Origin: an uncultured Muribaculaceae bacterium
GTDB lineage: Bacteria > Bacteroidota > Bacteroidia > Bacteroidales > Muribaculaceae
Length of the DNA: 64,000 nucleotides
Assembly: GCA_910583525.1 (NCBI GenBank)
Contig: CAJTXL010000010.1
Coordinates: 19,370 to 83,369, forward strand
Direction: 5' to 3'
Position 1 is the first letter of the stretch; every line of letters starts with the position of its first letter. Under the pieces are notes generated by a model. The model had not been told where the DNA came from. It saw only the letters and a program-made list of their open reading frames with translations, and searched no databases. The position numbers were made by a program, and so were the translations under genes. Of this stretch, positions 47,601-55,423 are shown in pieces.

Positions 47601-48066
47601 CGCAACCACCACACAGATGACGAGAAAAGCCTACTCCTTCTCCGATTCTCTCAATACAGGTTCTCCGAACGTGCGAGGTGTGCGCGGCGTGGTTATCTAC
47701 AGCCACTCGAAAGCCGACAACGTATTCTTTCCGTTCGGCATGTCGGGCCACGGACGCCGCAAGTCACGCGACAACAGCAACGGGAGCCGCAAGGCTTACG
47801 GAGTGATGCGCTACGGCTCTGTCGATTTCAAACTCACCGACAAAGACGCCTACAACAACTACCGCCCTATGGCCTACGACTTGCCTTCGCAGTCGGGCGC
47901 CGCATATTGGGTAAACTCAGGAGGGGCAGAAGGCATCGCCATAGACTTCAACGGCGGCAACTACATGTCGTCGTACCTCAATGCAGCCGATTTGTTCCTG
48001 CCGCCGGCACGGGGACAAGCACAACAGCCGGCCGATGCCTGTCCGATAAAGCCGATTTATCCTTGA
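44641..48066 (+). CDS. DUF4906 large fimbrial tip lipoprotein
   Basis: 1141 residues, lipobox LAAGC (Cys20). N-terminal fimbrillin-like strands (NEVWVVLYTTDGKFLKKEKI, GRYRMYAVVN) as in Mfa-type tip proteins, then DUF4906 and a long C-terminus with FGMSGHGRRKSRDN and MAYDLPSQSGAAYWVNSGG resembling surface ligand-binding domains. Position after the Mfa3-like gene suggests the tip adhesin. An R2 repeat and a promoter follow. Confidence 0.8.
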   Translation: MNRIFPLLCFFAALMLAAGCEDRIDYPGGPIEEGISTVAVELGYKDFEPALGSRADGDAIKNINEVWVVLYTTDGKFLKKEKISDFTQKGTTGNTRPDGSPSSETATGHVAFNLTIPNGRYRMYAVVNHDLGGYTDEQLDSEDKLKSLDLTWKDGDPAQNSQMFGWFVNGDKSSDKTMYKPGDTAPTVEVRNNSSQLHAWVRRAASKLTFAINTIGLNEGVWIYLKSITIKDIPRHCYLGRDNDVAHDGYALDVEKNLDGETYYFEGAQASHTGKADHGKWPVIAAGDSVFGLYSDATERAPRGMTKAQRYAREHSEQAPALYFYENMQGQGVVNTPEKPSVTDKRQDANGDKQVDYPDGTKPSNAAWKDGMPWGTYVEVKAYYENNTLSAPGKGDITYRFMLGKDETIDYDAERNTHYRLTLNFHGDANDIDFHIDYQEEAKPGFHVQDTTYVSYLYNQPGHTIVRATPRPGYDFYTLEAVILDNEWRPYSPNPDTDAETRALYNTSAWNWQINRSNFYETSDTTYTPYTITDPATGQTVTAAKNCEFGFLSLRQTHTVTKEMGGGSGDDQIKTLVKGLRKFYFEKEEGVNGGPKGKRQYTKMPSSDVLEQEFPDKLDGSYYVTRKTNPRTKTVDYIVEVPFYTRAKSLDSWATYSGANPYYKHRRYGRVAFIAHYKKADSGVAGPSEYSEVGYTHVMQAYRIDNPRGIYRRGDKLEPFHVVLTHASLTARQIMEGEVAGTISDNDEIYDPIISRGEWSATIECDPHNFVSISANGKTATGTGGTITGRTNTPIAFDYMPTKTVNKDDSFGAIIAVSYHGNSCTHKIVVRHGYGPVVLGTGTEKWSTFNVWTKDSLAKSPLAIGSLFRRHSTLDYPISDYNATKYRVGVDPGINGKLKMSGHGGKYYTWTELEAGAQTYAGAGDAFPNMSLVEPLNGKKLTFRLPKRSELKDIGIVPNKSLTTIPPNILNTIADLNNAFGIAYADGATTTQMTRKAYSFSDSLNTGSPNVRGVRGVVIYSHSKADNVFFPFGMSGHGRRKSRDNSNGSRKAYGVMRYGSVDFKLTDKDAYNNYRPMAYDLPSQSGAAYWVNSGGAEGIAIDFNGGNYMSSYLNAADLFLPPARGQAQQPADACPIKPIYP

Positions 48067-48086
48067 GCCGTTCGGGAAAATTTTGC

Positions 48087-48094
48087 TAACTTTG
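48087..48094 (+). promoter_or_regulatory. Promoter -7 box of the histidine kinase gene
   Basis: TAACTTTG with TTGA 20 bases upstream, 21 bases after the fimbrial stop; the leader includes R2 copy 2. Confidence 0.55.
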
Positions 48095-48123
48095 CGGATA
48101 CGTATCGCCGTGTCAAAATTGAC

Positions 48124-48200
48124 AATGTAGTGACATGCCTTTGGCATGTCGATTGGCCGAGACGTGCATTTTCAACATGCCAAAGGCATGTCCCTACATT
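48124..48200. repeat. R2 hairpin repeat, copy 2
   Basis: Same as copy 1 except one base (T for G near the left end). Lies within the predicted leader of the histidine kinase transcript. The outer TGTCAAAATTGACA at about 48112 is also palindromic. Confidence 0.85.
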
Positions 48201-48259
48201 AACCGATGCTTTGACACAGGTGTCACATATTGTCGTTTTGACATATCCGCATTTTATAT

Positions 48260-49474
48260 ATGCCCAACATATACGAACTTCGCCGCTACGGCAAACTTGC
48301 GTTCCTGATAGCCTCGGCGGCGGTGGCCGCCGTGTTTCTGCTGTTTTCCGACAGTCTCATCCGCGACCTGTCGGCCGTAGAGCGCGAGCGCATGCAGCTG
48401 TGGGCCGACGCCACCAAAGAAATAGTCGAGGCGACTACTTTTTCAGAAAATGACCCGAACGTCGGCTCTACCGACATCGACTTCCTGCTGGGTATAATAC
48501 AGAGCAACACCACCATACCGGTGCTTCTGACCGACTCCGAAGGCAACATTCTGCAGCAGCGCAATTTCAGCCTGCCGGTCGAAGATGACAACGGTGCATT
48601 CGGGCTTCCGTCCGACCCACGCAACGTGGCATTTCTCCAAGACAAGCTGCGCGCGCTGTCCACCTCGCACAACGTCATAGAAATAGAAATCGCCGACGGG
48701 CTGCCGCAGTATCTCTATTACGAAGATTCGACGCTGCTTAAACGGCTGAGCGTATTTCCTTATATCCAGCTTATTGTGATGCTGGCGTTCATCGCCGTGG
48801 TATATTTCGCCGTCCTGTCGGTGAAAAAGGCCGAACAGAACAAGGTGTGGGTGGGTCTGTCGAAAGAGACGGCGCACCAGCTCGGCACGCCTATATCGTC
48901 GCTTATGGCATGGATGGAGCTGCTGCCCGACATGGGCGTGGACGCCGACACCTTGGCGGAGATGAACAAAGACGTCAACCGCCTCAGCACCATAGCGTCG
49001 CGCTTTTCAAAGATTGGGTCGGTGCCGAACATGGCGCCCGACGACATCAACGATATCGTGGGCGATGCCGTAGGCTATATGTCGACACGCATTTCGCCAC
49101 GTATCTCGCTGAGTTTCAAACCGGCACCGACAAGCGCAGGAGTCTTGGCATGCGCCCCCCTGCTTGAATGGGTAATAGAAAACCTGATAAAGAACGCCGT
49201 CGACGCCATGGATGGCTCGGGCAGCATAAGCGTCGTGGCAGGCCGCTCACCCGTGAACACCTTCATCGAAGTGACGGATACGGGCAAAGGCATCAGCCGC
49301 AAGAACCACAAGACGGTGTTCAACCCCGGTTTCACGACCAAAAGCCGCGGCTGGGGGCTGGGGCTGACATTGGCGAAACGTATAGTGGAACAATACCACC
49401 GCGGCCGCATATTCGTGAAACAGTCTGCGCCCGGCCAGGGCACCACCTTCAGAATAGAGTTGCCGAACGCGTAA
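48260..49474 (+). CDS. Membrane sensor histidine kinase
   Basis: 404 residues. TM1 near 12-30, a periplasmic domain of about 130 residues, TM2 near 167-190. H-box KETAHQLGTPISSL with phospho-accepting H206, then an N-box (LLEWVIENLIKNAVDAM), DTGKGI and GWGLGLTLAKRI in the ATP-binding domain. No response regulator is adjacent, so the partner is elsewhere. It follows the fimbrial operon in the same direction but has its own promoter. Confidence 0.92.
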   Translation: MPNIYELRRYGKLAFLIASAAVAAVFLLFSDSLIRDLSAVERERMQLWADATKEIVEATTFSENDPNVGSTDIDFLLGIIQSNTTIPVLLTDSEGNILQQRNFSLPVEDDNGAFGLPSDPRNVAFLQDKLRALSTSHNVIEIEIADGLPQYLYYEDSTLLKRLSVFPYIQLIVMLAFIAVVYFAVLSVKKAEQNKVWVGLSKETAHQLGTPISSLMAWMELLPDMGVDADTLAEMNKDVNRLSTIASRFSKIGSVPNMAPDDINDIVGDAVGYMSTRISPRISLSFKPAPTSAGVLACAPLLEWVIENLIKNAVDAMDGSGSISVVAGRSPVNTFIEVTDTGKGISRKNHKTVFNPGFTTKSRGWGLGLTLAKRIVEQYHRGRIFVKQSAPGQGTTFRIELPNA

Positions 49475-49489
49475 TCATCGGCGAAAAGA

Positions 49490-49575
49490 TTTACCCGGGC
49501 GGCACGCCACCCAAAGGGGCGCTTGCCCGGGCCTATTGCTCTTTATGCCACTACGTGGCGCTGAGGGGGTGTCTA
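49490..49575. repeat. Interspersed multi-hairpin repeat R1, copy E (short)
   Basis: Carries CCCGGGC...GCCCGGGC and GCCACTACGTGGC but lacks the first hairpin and the last TGCCCC unit. Immediately left of an R2 copy. Confidence 0.65.
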
Positions 49576-49718
49576 AATTGACAAATCACGGAAAACCATC
49601 GGGTAATGTAGGGACATGCCTTTGGCATGTAGTTGATTTGCAGACGCGTGACTATCTACATGCCAAAGGCATGTCCCTACAATCATTGGCATTTTTTACG
49701 TGATTTATCAATTTTGAC
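49569..49718. repeat. R2 hairpin repeat, copy 3, inside an outer inverted repeat
   Basis: The core 49605-49683 keeps the R2 arms with a different loop. It is enclosed by GTGTCTAAATTGACAAATCACG (left) and an inverted match GTGTCAAAATTGATAAATCACG (right), about 22 bases, giving a roughly 150-base palindromic unit between two convergent genes. Confidence 0.75.
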
Positions 49719-49729
49719 ACATCATCTTT

Positions 49730-50125
49730 TCATCGGCCTCGTGCGCTGTTGTTGCTGCCTGACGACGGCAGGCCGCCGTTGCCGGGGCGCTCGATGCCGC
49801 CAACGGTCGTGGGCACACGGTTTGTGCCGGGGTTGGTGTTGATGACGGGCGGTCGCGACGGTTCTTGAGGTCGCGACGGCGGCAATGCCGGACCGGGTCC
49901 GTCGCCTATGAACGGCGGAAGCGGCGGTCTCGGTGGGCGAGGGTCGTAAATCGGCCCGTAGTTCCACACGGGCGTATTCCAATAGGGGCCGCCGAGGTAT
50001 CCGTTGCCGTACCAATAGGGAGAGACGTCGGACGAATCGACATCGACGCCGAAGCCGAGGTCGGCACAGGCGGCGACACCGGCGACCGATATTGCGGCGA
50101 GTGCGATATAAAAGAGGCGTTTCAT
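49730..50125 (-). CDS. Small proline-rich lipoprotein
   Basis: 131 residues, lipobox GVAAC (Cys20). The mature part is low complexity: YWYGNGYLGGPYWNTP, then PRPPRPPLPPF and NNSARGR. Not recognised; likely a surface or periplasmic lipoprotein without a defined fold. Confidence 0.6.
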   Translation of the reverse strand: MKRLFYIALAAISVAGVAACADLGFGVDVDSSDVSPYWYGNGYLGGPYWNTPVWNYGPIYDPRPPRPPLPPFIGDGPGPALPPSRPQEPSRPPVINTNPGTNRVPTTVGGIERPGNGGLPSSGSNNSARGR

Positions 50126-50173
50126 ATGCTTTGTGTGTTATATAATTCTAAGAATAGAACAATTGACACGGAC

Positions 50174-50199
50174 AAAAAGCCGTAGTTACGGCTTTTTTT
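50174..50199 (+). terminator. Short terminator-like hairpin before rsgA
   Basis: AAAAAGCCGT and ACGGCTTTTTTT pair around a four-base loop, with the T-run just ahead of the rsgA -7 box (TAATTTTG, 50203-50210). Confidence 0.6.
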
Positions 50200-50202
50200 G
50201 CT

Positions 50203-50210
50203 TAATTTTG
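50203..50210 (+). promoter_or_regulatory. Promoter -7 box of rsgA
   Basis: TAATTTTG ends 5 bases before the rsgA ATG; the start of transcription would fall at or near the start codon (leaderless or nearly so). Confidence 0.5.
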
Positions 50211-50215
50211 GCCTC

Positions 50216-51166
50216 ATGAACGAAACCGCGACAATAATCCGCAATACCGGCGCACACTATGTGGCACGCATGGCCGACGGCACCGAAGTTAACTGCCTGG
50301 CAAAAGGGAATTTCCGCATCAAGGGCATACGCACCACCAACCCGGTGGCCGTAGGCGACGAAGTAGTGCTCGGAGCACAGGGGCCCGACGGAACGGCATT
50401 CATAAAAGCCGTGGCGCCACGGCGCAACTACATAATACGCCGGGCGAGCAATCTGTCGAAAGCCGCACACATAATAGCCGCCAATGTCGACTGCGCGCTT
50501 CTTGTCGCCACATTGGCACACCCTACGACCTCGTTCACGTTCATCGACCGTTTTCTTGCGACATCGGAGGCCTACAACGTACCGGCTGCCTTGCTGATAA
50601 ACAAAACCGACCTGCTCGACGACAGTGAGAGCCGCGAACTGCTCGATGCCGTGCTCTACCTCTACCGCTCTATAGGCTACCCTGCCATGGCAGTGTCGGC
50701 GGCCACGGGCGAAGGGCTCGACGGGCTTTCGGCATTTCTGCGCGACAAAGTTACATTGTTTTCGGGCAACTCGGGTGTGGGCAAATCTACGCTAATCAAT
50801 ACTCTTGTGCCGGGTCTCGACCTGAAAACGACCGAGATATCGGCAGTCCACGACACGGGCATGCACACCACCACGTTCTCTGAAATGTATACGATGCCCG
50901 GGGGCGGCGAAATAATCGACACCCCCGGCATACGTGGTTTCGGTGTGGTTGAGTTCGGCCGCGAGGAGGTGGGCCATTTCTTCCCGGAGATATTCAAGCT
51001 GTCGTCAGGCTGTCGCTTCGGCAACTGCACCCATACCCATGAGCCGGGCTGCGCGGTTCTCGACGCTCTCGAAGAGCACCGGCTCGCACAATCGCGATAC
51101 AATTCCTATCTGAGCATCCTCGAGGAGACCGGCGATGCCGACGACAAATACCGCAAAGGGTATTGA
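50216..51166 (+). CDS. rsgA: Ribosome small-subunit-dependent GTPase A
   Basis: 316 residues. OB-fold (about 1-75), then a circularly permuted GTPase order: NKTD (G4) before GNSGVGKST (G1) and DTPG (G3), then the zinc-finger CRFGNCTHTHEPGC. It checks 30S maturation. The ATG at 50216 is favoured; the frame upstream passes through the promoter. Confidence 0.94.
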   Translation: MNETATIIRNTGAHYVARMADGTEVNCLAKGNFRIKGIRTTNPVAVGDEVVLGAQGPDGTAFIKAVAPRRNYIIRRASNLSKAAHIIAANVDCALLVATLAHPTTSFTFIDRFLATSEAYNVPAALLINKTDLLDDSESRELLDAVLYLYRSIGYPAMAVSAATGEGLDGLSAFLRDKVTLFSGNSGVGKSTLINTLVPGLDLKTTEISAVHDTGMHTTTFSEMYTMPGGGEIIDTPGIRGFGVVEFGREEVGHFFPEIFKLSSGCRFGNCTHTHEPGCAVLDALEEHRLAQSRYNSYLSILEETGDADDKYRKGY

Positions 51167-52180
51167 CTACATTGCCGCTGCGGCCAACATGCCGAGAATC
51201 ACGGTTGCCGTAAGTAACATAAACAGCGTTATTACAAGTGTCCATACCGATGCTTTGCGTGCGCGTTGCAGCGAGAACACCACAGCGGCGCATCCCCAGG
51301 CCATGCCTCCGAAAAGGATTATGGCAAAAAGAAGCCCTGAAAGCACTGCTGAAACGACATACCATGAGAACGGCAACAGGTCGAAGCCCATCAGTATTGC
51401 CGGACTTGCCGCTGTCGTGTAGGCTATTACGCCGGCAAGGACAACGATAAAGCCTATAAGGCTGCCTATTGCCACTATAGAGCACACTACCCCGACAAGC
51501 GCCATGACGCATTTGCCGACAATTGCAAAGATATTGCCGAAGGAGTCGTCGGCAGTTGCCGGCGCGGCTTCTTCCATGACCGCCTGTCCGACAGTGTTTA
51601 CGTTTACGGGCGCGCCTGCGGCACGCAGTTTCTGCCGAGGCGTAAGAGCCGGGGGAATTATCATCCATGCCAACATATATACCACTACGAACGGGAAGAC
51701 CCTGGTACACAGCACAAGTACCACAAAAAGCAGTCTCATGATGGTGGCGTTCCAGCCCAAATACATTGCGAGACCGCCGATTACGCCCCCGAAGACTTTG
51801 TTCTGCATGTTGCGGTATAGTTTCTTTCGCGAATTCAGGTTTATGCTCACAAAAGGCTTGCGCGGACGCTCGCTTTCTTCGTGAGCTTCCTCTGCCGTGG
51901 TCTTTTCTGCACCGCCTTCTTCGGATGAGAGTTCTTCGGGACGTCCCATCGTCTCGATTACCTTGTTGACATCGGCGAGCGTGATTACGCCGGCACCTCC
52001 GAGTATGCGGTCGTTGAAGAGCTCTCGGATGCGGCTTTCAATGTCGGCCACTATTTCATGGCCCTCTTCGCCGCCGAACGTCTGTTTGAGCTGCTGCAGA
52101 TAGTTCTGCAGAAGCATGAACGCATCTTCATCTATATAGAATACTTGGCCGTCGATATTGGCCGGATATGTTCGTTTCAT
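51167..52180 (-). CDS. PspC-domain membrane protein
   Basis: 337 residues. An N-terminal domain with a helical DUF-like region (ALMLQNYLQQLKQTFGG..EIVADIESRIRELF) precedes the PspC core (KLYRNMQNKVFGGVIGGLAMYLGWNATIMRLLFVVL) near 115-175 and further TM pairs near 220-300. PspC-type proteins respond to inner-membrane stress. Its start is 6 bases after the PadR stop, so they form one unit. Confidence 0.85.
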   Translation of the reverse strand: MKRTYPANIDGQVFYIDEDAFMLLQNYLQQLKQTFGGEEGHEIVADIESRIRELFNDRILGGAGVITLADVNKVIETMGRPEELSSEEGGAEKTTAEEAHEESERPRKPFVSINLNSRKKLYRNMQNKVFGGVIGGLAMYLGWNATIMRLLFVVLVLCTRVFPFVVVYMLAWMIIPPALTPRQKLRAAGAPVNVNTVGQAVMEEAAPATADDSFGNIFAIVGKCVMALVGVVCSIVAIGSLIGFIVVLAGVIAYTTAASPAILMGFDLLPFSWYVVSAVLSGLLFAIILFGGMAWGCAAVVFSLQRARKASVWTLVITLFMLLTATVILGMLAAAAM

Positions 52181-52186
52181 CGTTTC

Positions 52187-52546
52187 TTATTGTGGTTCGG
52201 AAATTGTTGGTAATGACGGTGTGGACAGATGCCCTACGGTGAGGCACATCTCGGCCCAAGAGTTCTTTAGCTGCGACAGGAATTCGCTGCCCAGCGGTGT
52301 GATGGAGTAATATTTGCGTGGCGGCCCCGAGGGCGACTCTTCCCAACGGTAGGCCAGCAGGCCATCGTTCTTCAGACGAGTCAGAAGCGGATAGAGGGTG
52401 CCTTCTACCACTATCAGATGAGCTTCTTTCATCTGCACGATTATTTCGGAGGTGTAGGCATCGCCTCGCTGCAAGAGGAGCAACACGCAAAACTCCAGCA
52501 TCCCCTTTCGCATTTGCGACTTTAGATTGTCGATGTTCGTTGCCAT
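52187..52546 (-). CDS. PadR-family transcriptional regulator
   Basis: 119 residues from ATG 52546 (MATNIDNLKSQMRKGMLEFC); the longer frame would begin inside the promoter. Winged-helix with GMLEFCVLLLLQRGDAYTSEIIVQMKEAHLIVVEGTLYPLLTRLKNDGLL, the PadR signature. Probably controls the PspC gene and itself via the inverted repeat over its promoter. Confidence 0.9.
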   Translation of the reverse strand: MATNIDNLKSQMRKGMLEFCVLLLLQRGDAYTSEIIVQMKEAHLIVVEGTLYPLLTRLKNDGLLAYRWEESPSGPPRKYYSITPLGSEFLSQLKNSWAEMCLTVGHLSTPSLPTISEPQ

Positions 52547-52606
52547 AAATAAGCTTTTGTTTGTAGATTGTAGATATATCAGAGGGTTCACTGAGTTTTC
52601 ACGCCA

Positions 52607-52646
52607 CAAAGTTATATACATTTATAGTACTATGCAATACATAGTA
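52607..52646 (-). promoter_or_regulatory. PadR promoter with overlapping operator
   Basis: Minus strand TAACTTTG at 52607-52614, with ATTG 20 bases upstream. TACTATG-CAATA-CATAGTA (52628-52646) is a perfect 7-bp inverted repeat centred on that -33 box, a likely autoregulatory site. Confidence 0.55.
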
Positions 52647-52782
52647 GTCTCGAAACCATCTTATTTAACTATCGTTAACCAAATCACACTAACGAATGCG
52701 CTTAGACGAACTAAAATAGCATTGAGCAAAGGCATTGTGTTAAAAATATCTAAGTTAAACATCGCATATCAGGCTTTATCAG

Positions 52783-52790
52783 TACTTTTG
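52783..52790 (+). promoter_or_regulatory. Promoter -7 box of the GT4 gene
   Basis: TACTTTTG, 69 bases before the start. The spacer between PadR and this gene (about 310 bases) holds these promoters and the operator; no other gene is seen. Confidence 0.5.
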
Positions 52791-52858
52791 TCATATGTCA
52801 AGGCTGTAGGGCGCCCCGACAGCGACATACTACAGCGATTTCCCGGCCAAAGAACCCG

Positions 52859-53914
52859 ATGCATCTCTACTTCGACAACATAATTTTTTCGCTACAGAAA
52901 GTTGGCGGCATTTCCGCTTTCTGGAGCAATCTGCTTGTCGAACTTCAAGCCATGGACGTGAATTTCAAGGCAATAGAATATCAGGGGGGGGTGAAAAACA
53001 TATTCAGGCAACGCATGGTCTTGCCACAGGCCGAGGTTATCAGGCATACGATGCCATGCAAAACCATCCGACAGATGCTCGACGTCCGCATAAGGGGGCA
53101 TAAGAACGAACCTTTCGTATTCCACTCATCGTACTACCGCATATGCACGTCGCCGCTTGCGCGCAATGTTGTCACCGTCCACGACTTCACTTACGAAAAC
53201 CACATTGCACGCTACGGTCTTCCACAACGCGCAAGGGCGTGGCTCAATCGTCGGGGCATAGAGCGTGCCGACCGAATAGTATGCGTAAGCGAAAACACAC
53301 GACGCGACTTGCTCAGGCTAATGCCGGCAATAAGTGAGGACCGAGTGACAGTGATACACAACGGAGTTTCTGAAGATTACCACCCGACAGAAAGACAGCC
53401 GGAGTTGTCGGAATATGTTCTTTTTGTTGGAGGACGGCAAAGTTACAAGAATTTCAGCTTTGCAGTCGATGCCGTGGCCGCCTCTCCCTATAAACTGTTG
53501 ATTTGCGGCAATCCGCTCCGACGCGAAGAAATTTTGCTGCTTGAAAACCGTTTGGGCGCAGGGCGTTACAAGACGTTTACACACCCATCTAACCAACAGC
53601 TCAACCTATTGTACAACTCGGCGCACTGCCTGCTCTACCCGTCGTCGTACGAAGGCTTCGGCATCCCGATACTTGAAGCCCAACGCGCGGGCTGCCCCGT
53701 GATTGCCATCGACTGTTCGTCTATCCCCGAAGTAATGGGCAATGGCGGTATCCGTATATCAAAAACCGACATCGACGAATTTCTCGATGCCGCCCAACAC
53801 CTCGACCGGCCCGACATCCGCGCCTCAATGATTTCAGAAGGATTCAAAAACTCGCAACGATTCTCGTGGCAAAAGATGGCATCTGCCTACAAATCGCTGT
53901 ATGAAAGCCTGTAG
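52859..53914 (+). CDS. Glycosyltransferase family 4 protein
   Basis: 351 residues. GT-B fold: GGISAFWSNLLVEL near the N-terminus, VTVHDFTYE, and the C-terminal SSYEGFGIPILEAQRAG (EX7E) that binds the nucleotide-sugar. Transfers sugars to polysaccharide or lipopolysaccharide; substrate unknown. A G8 run (52984-52991) lies at residues 42-44, so slippage would knock out the product. Confidence 0.9.
   Translation: MHLYFDNIIFSLQKVGGISAFWSNLLVELQAMDVNFKAIEYQGGVKNIFRQRMVLPQAEVIRHTMPCKTIRQMLDVRIRGHKNEPFVFHSSYYRICTSPLARNVVTVHDFTYENHIARYGLPQRARAWLNRRGIERADRIVCVSENTRRDLLRLMPAISEDRVTVIHNGVSEDYHPTERQPELSEYVLFVGGRQSYKNFSFAVDAVAASPYKLLICGNPLRREEILLLENRLGAGRYKTFTHPSNQQLNLLYNSAHCLLYPSSYEGFGIPILEAQRAGCPVIAIDCSSIPEVMGNGGIRISKTDIDEFLDAAQHLDRPDIRASMISEGFKNSQRFSWQKMASAYKSLYESL
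52984..52991 (+). repeat. G8 run in the GT4 gene
   Basis: Eight G early in the coding region (residues Gly43-Gly44); a potential slipped-strand switch. Confidence 0.5.
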
Positions 53915-53971
53915 GCGCATGTAAAATGGTTAAAAGTATTTAAGGTGCGGTTCTGTGTCGCCGATTATTAG

Positions 53972-53979
53972 TACTTTTG
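53972..53979 (+). promoter_or_regulatory. Promoter -7 box of the clostripain-like gene
   Basis: TACTTTTG, only 7 bases before the ATG at 53987, which would leave almost no leader; the sequence TATTAGTACTTTTG resembles the one before the GT4 gene. Confidence 0.45.
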
Positions 53980-53986
53980 TATAATT

Positions 53987-55228
53987 ATGGCACAGAGCAC
54001 ACTACAACCATACTTCATATTTCTTGCAACAGCATTGGCTTGTCTGATGGCATCGTGCCACGACGAGCCGGGAAAAGGCTCCGGCGTCGAACCTGAGCCA
54101 CAGCCCGTAGCCCGTTGCGTGCTTGTCTATCAGGTAGCCAACAACAACGGGCTTGCATCGAAAAGCATCGACGACCTCAACGAGATGATACAGGCTGCCG
54201 AAGCCGGCATTCCGGGTGACGAAGGCAAGCTTTTAGTGTACAATCACCGCAACGGCAAGGCACCCGTGCTGCTACAGATAAAGGCTTCGGGCCCCGACAC
54301 GCTCAAGACATACGGCACGGAACTGACATCGGTGAGCGCCGCACGCATGCTCGAAGTGTTCGATGACATCCGCGATTTCGCCCCGGCACATGACTATGGC
54401 CTCATATTATGGGGGCATGGCTCGGGATGGCTGCAGGACGGCACAAGCGACATTCCGGCGCATAAACGCTCCTACGGCGGCGACAGCGGCAAGTGGATGA
54501 ACATCACCACTTTGGCCGATGTAATCCATGATGCCGGCAGGCCGTTTTCGTTTCTCTACTTCGACTGCTGCTACATGGCCTCTGTCGAGGTGGCATACGA
54601 ACTGCGCGACGCCGTGCCCGTAATTGCCGGAAGCGTCACCGAAATCGCGGGCGAAGGCATGCCCTACCATCTGACACTCGACCGTTTCTTCACTCCCGAA
54701 AAGGCCGACATAGAGGGCGCGGCCAAGGCCACATTCGACTACTACGACGAATGGGGCAAAGGCATTACCCGACCTGAATGCTACCCCAAGAGTTTCTCGC
54801 AACGCTACTGCACCATGAGCGTGTTCTACACCGACGGCCTCGACCGGCTGGCCGAAGCCACAAGCAAAATATACGGGCGCACGCCGTCGGCCTCGCCCAC
54901 AGACATGACGCCGCAGCAATACGGGCGCGGCAGTTCGTACAAGGACAAATATTTCGACTTCGGCCGCTATGTGGCGGATTTGTGCATCGACAAGGCCGGA
55001 AACGAGCGCTATCCCGGCGCGAGCGGCGACCTTGACGCATTCCGCACCGCGCTCTCGGCATGCGTAGCCGAAAACCTCTCTATGGATTATGTATTCGGCT
55101 CGACAATACCCATAAAGGAACATTGCGGCCTATCGACATATATAATGAAAACGCCCGACGACGCCCAAACAAAGAACTACGGCACCCTGTCGTGGTACGA
55201 AGACGTCGCGTCAGCGCTTAAATTCTGA
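53987..55228 (+). CDS. Clostripain-family (C11) cysteine peptidase lipoprotein
   Basis: 413 residues, lipobox LMASC (Cys24). HGSGW carries the catalytic His (about 145) and FDCCYMA the catalytic Cys (about 194), both set as in clostripain. C11 peptidases of Bacteroidales can activate other secreted factors or cut host proteins. Likely surface-attached through the lipid. Confidence 0.88.
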   Translation: MAQSTLQPYFIFLATALACLMASCHDEPGKGSGVEPEPQPVARCVLVYQVANNNGLASKSIDDLNEMIQAAEAGIPGDEGKLLVYNHRNGKAPVLLQIKASGPDTLKTYGTELTSVSAARMLEVFDDIRDFAPAHDYGLILWGHGSGWLQDGTSDIPAHKRSYGGDSGKWMNITTLADVIHDAGRPFSFLYFDCCYMASVEVAYELRDAVPVIAGSVTEIAGEGMPYHLTLDRFFTPEKADIEGAAKATFDYYDEWGKGITRPECYPKSFSQRYCTMSVFYTDGLDRLAEATSKIYGRTPSASPTDMTPQQYGRGSSYKDKYFDFGRYVADLCIDKAGNERYPGASGDLDAFRTALSACVAENLSMDYVFGSTIPIKEHCGLSTYIMKTPDDAQTKNYGTLSWYEDVASALKF

Positions 55229-55254
55229 CATAATTCCAACACGACTGATATAAT

Positions 55255-55419
55255 AAGTATGTGTACGAAATTATTTAATGTATCGCCTCATAAATTCTGC
55301 GGCGAACTTACGCGTCCGGCTTCAGTTGCAATGGAACCCCATTGCGCCATCAGCCGAACTCAAAATTTCATCCACATACTTTATAATCCAATACGATAAA
55401 TAATTTAGCACACATACTT
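55255..55419. mobile_element. X-type element: 165 bp with 23-bp terminal inverted repeats
   Basis: Ends 55255-55277 and 55397-55419 are inverted copies matching at 21 of 23 bases. The interior has TTCAGTTGCAATGG..CCATTGCG and aligns, with changes, to the inner half of the element at 16827-17160 (shared order: TATGT.TACG, TAATG, CGCCTC, GCGTCC, TTCAGT). It ends 4 bases before the mscS start codon. Confidence 0.65.
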
Positions 55420-55423
55420 ACAT

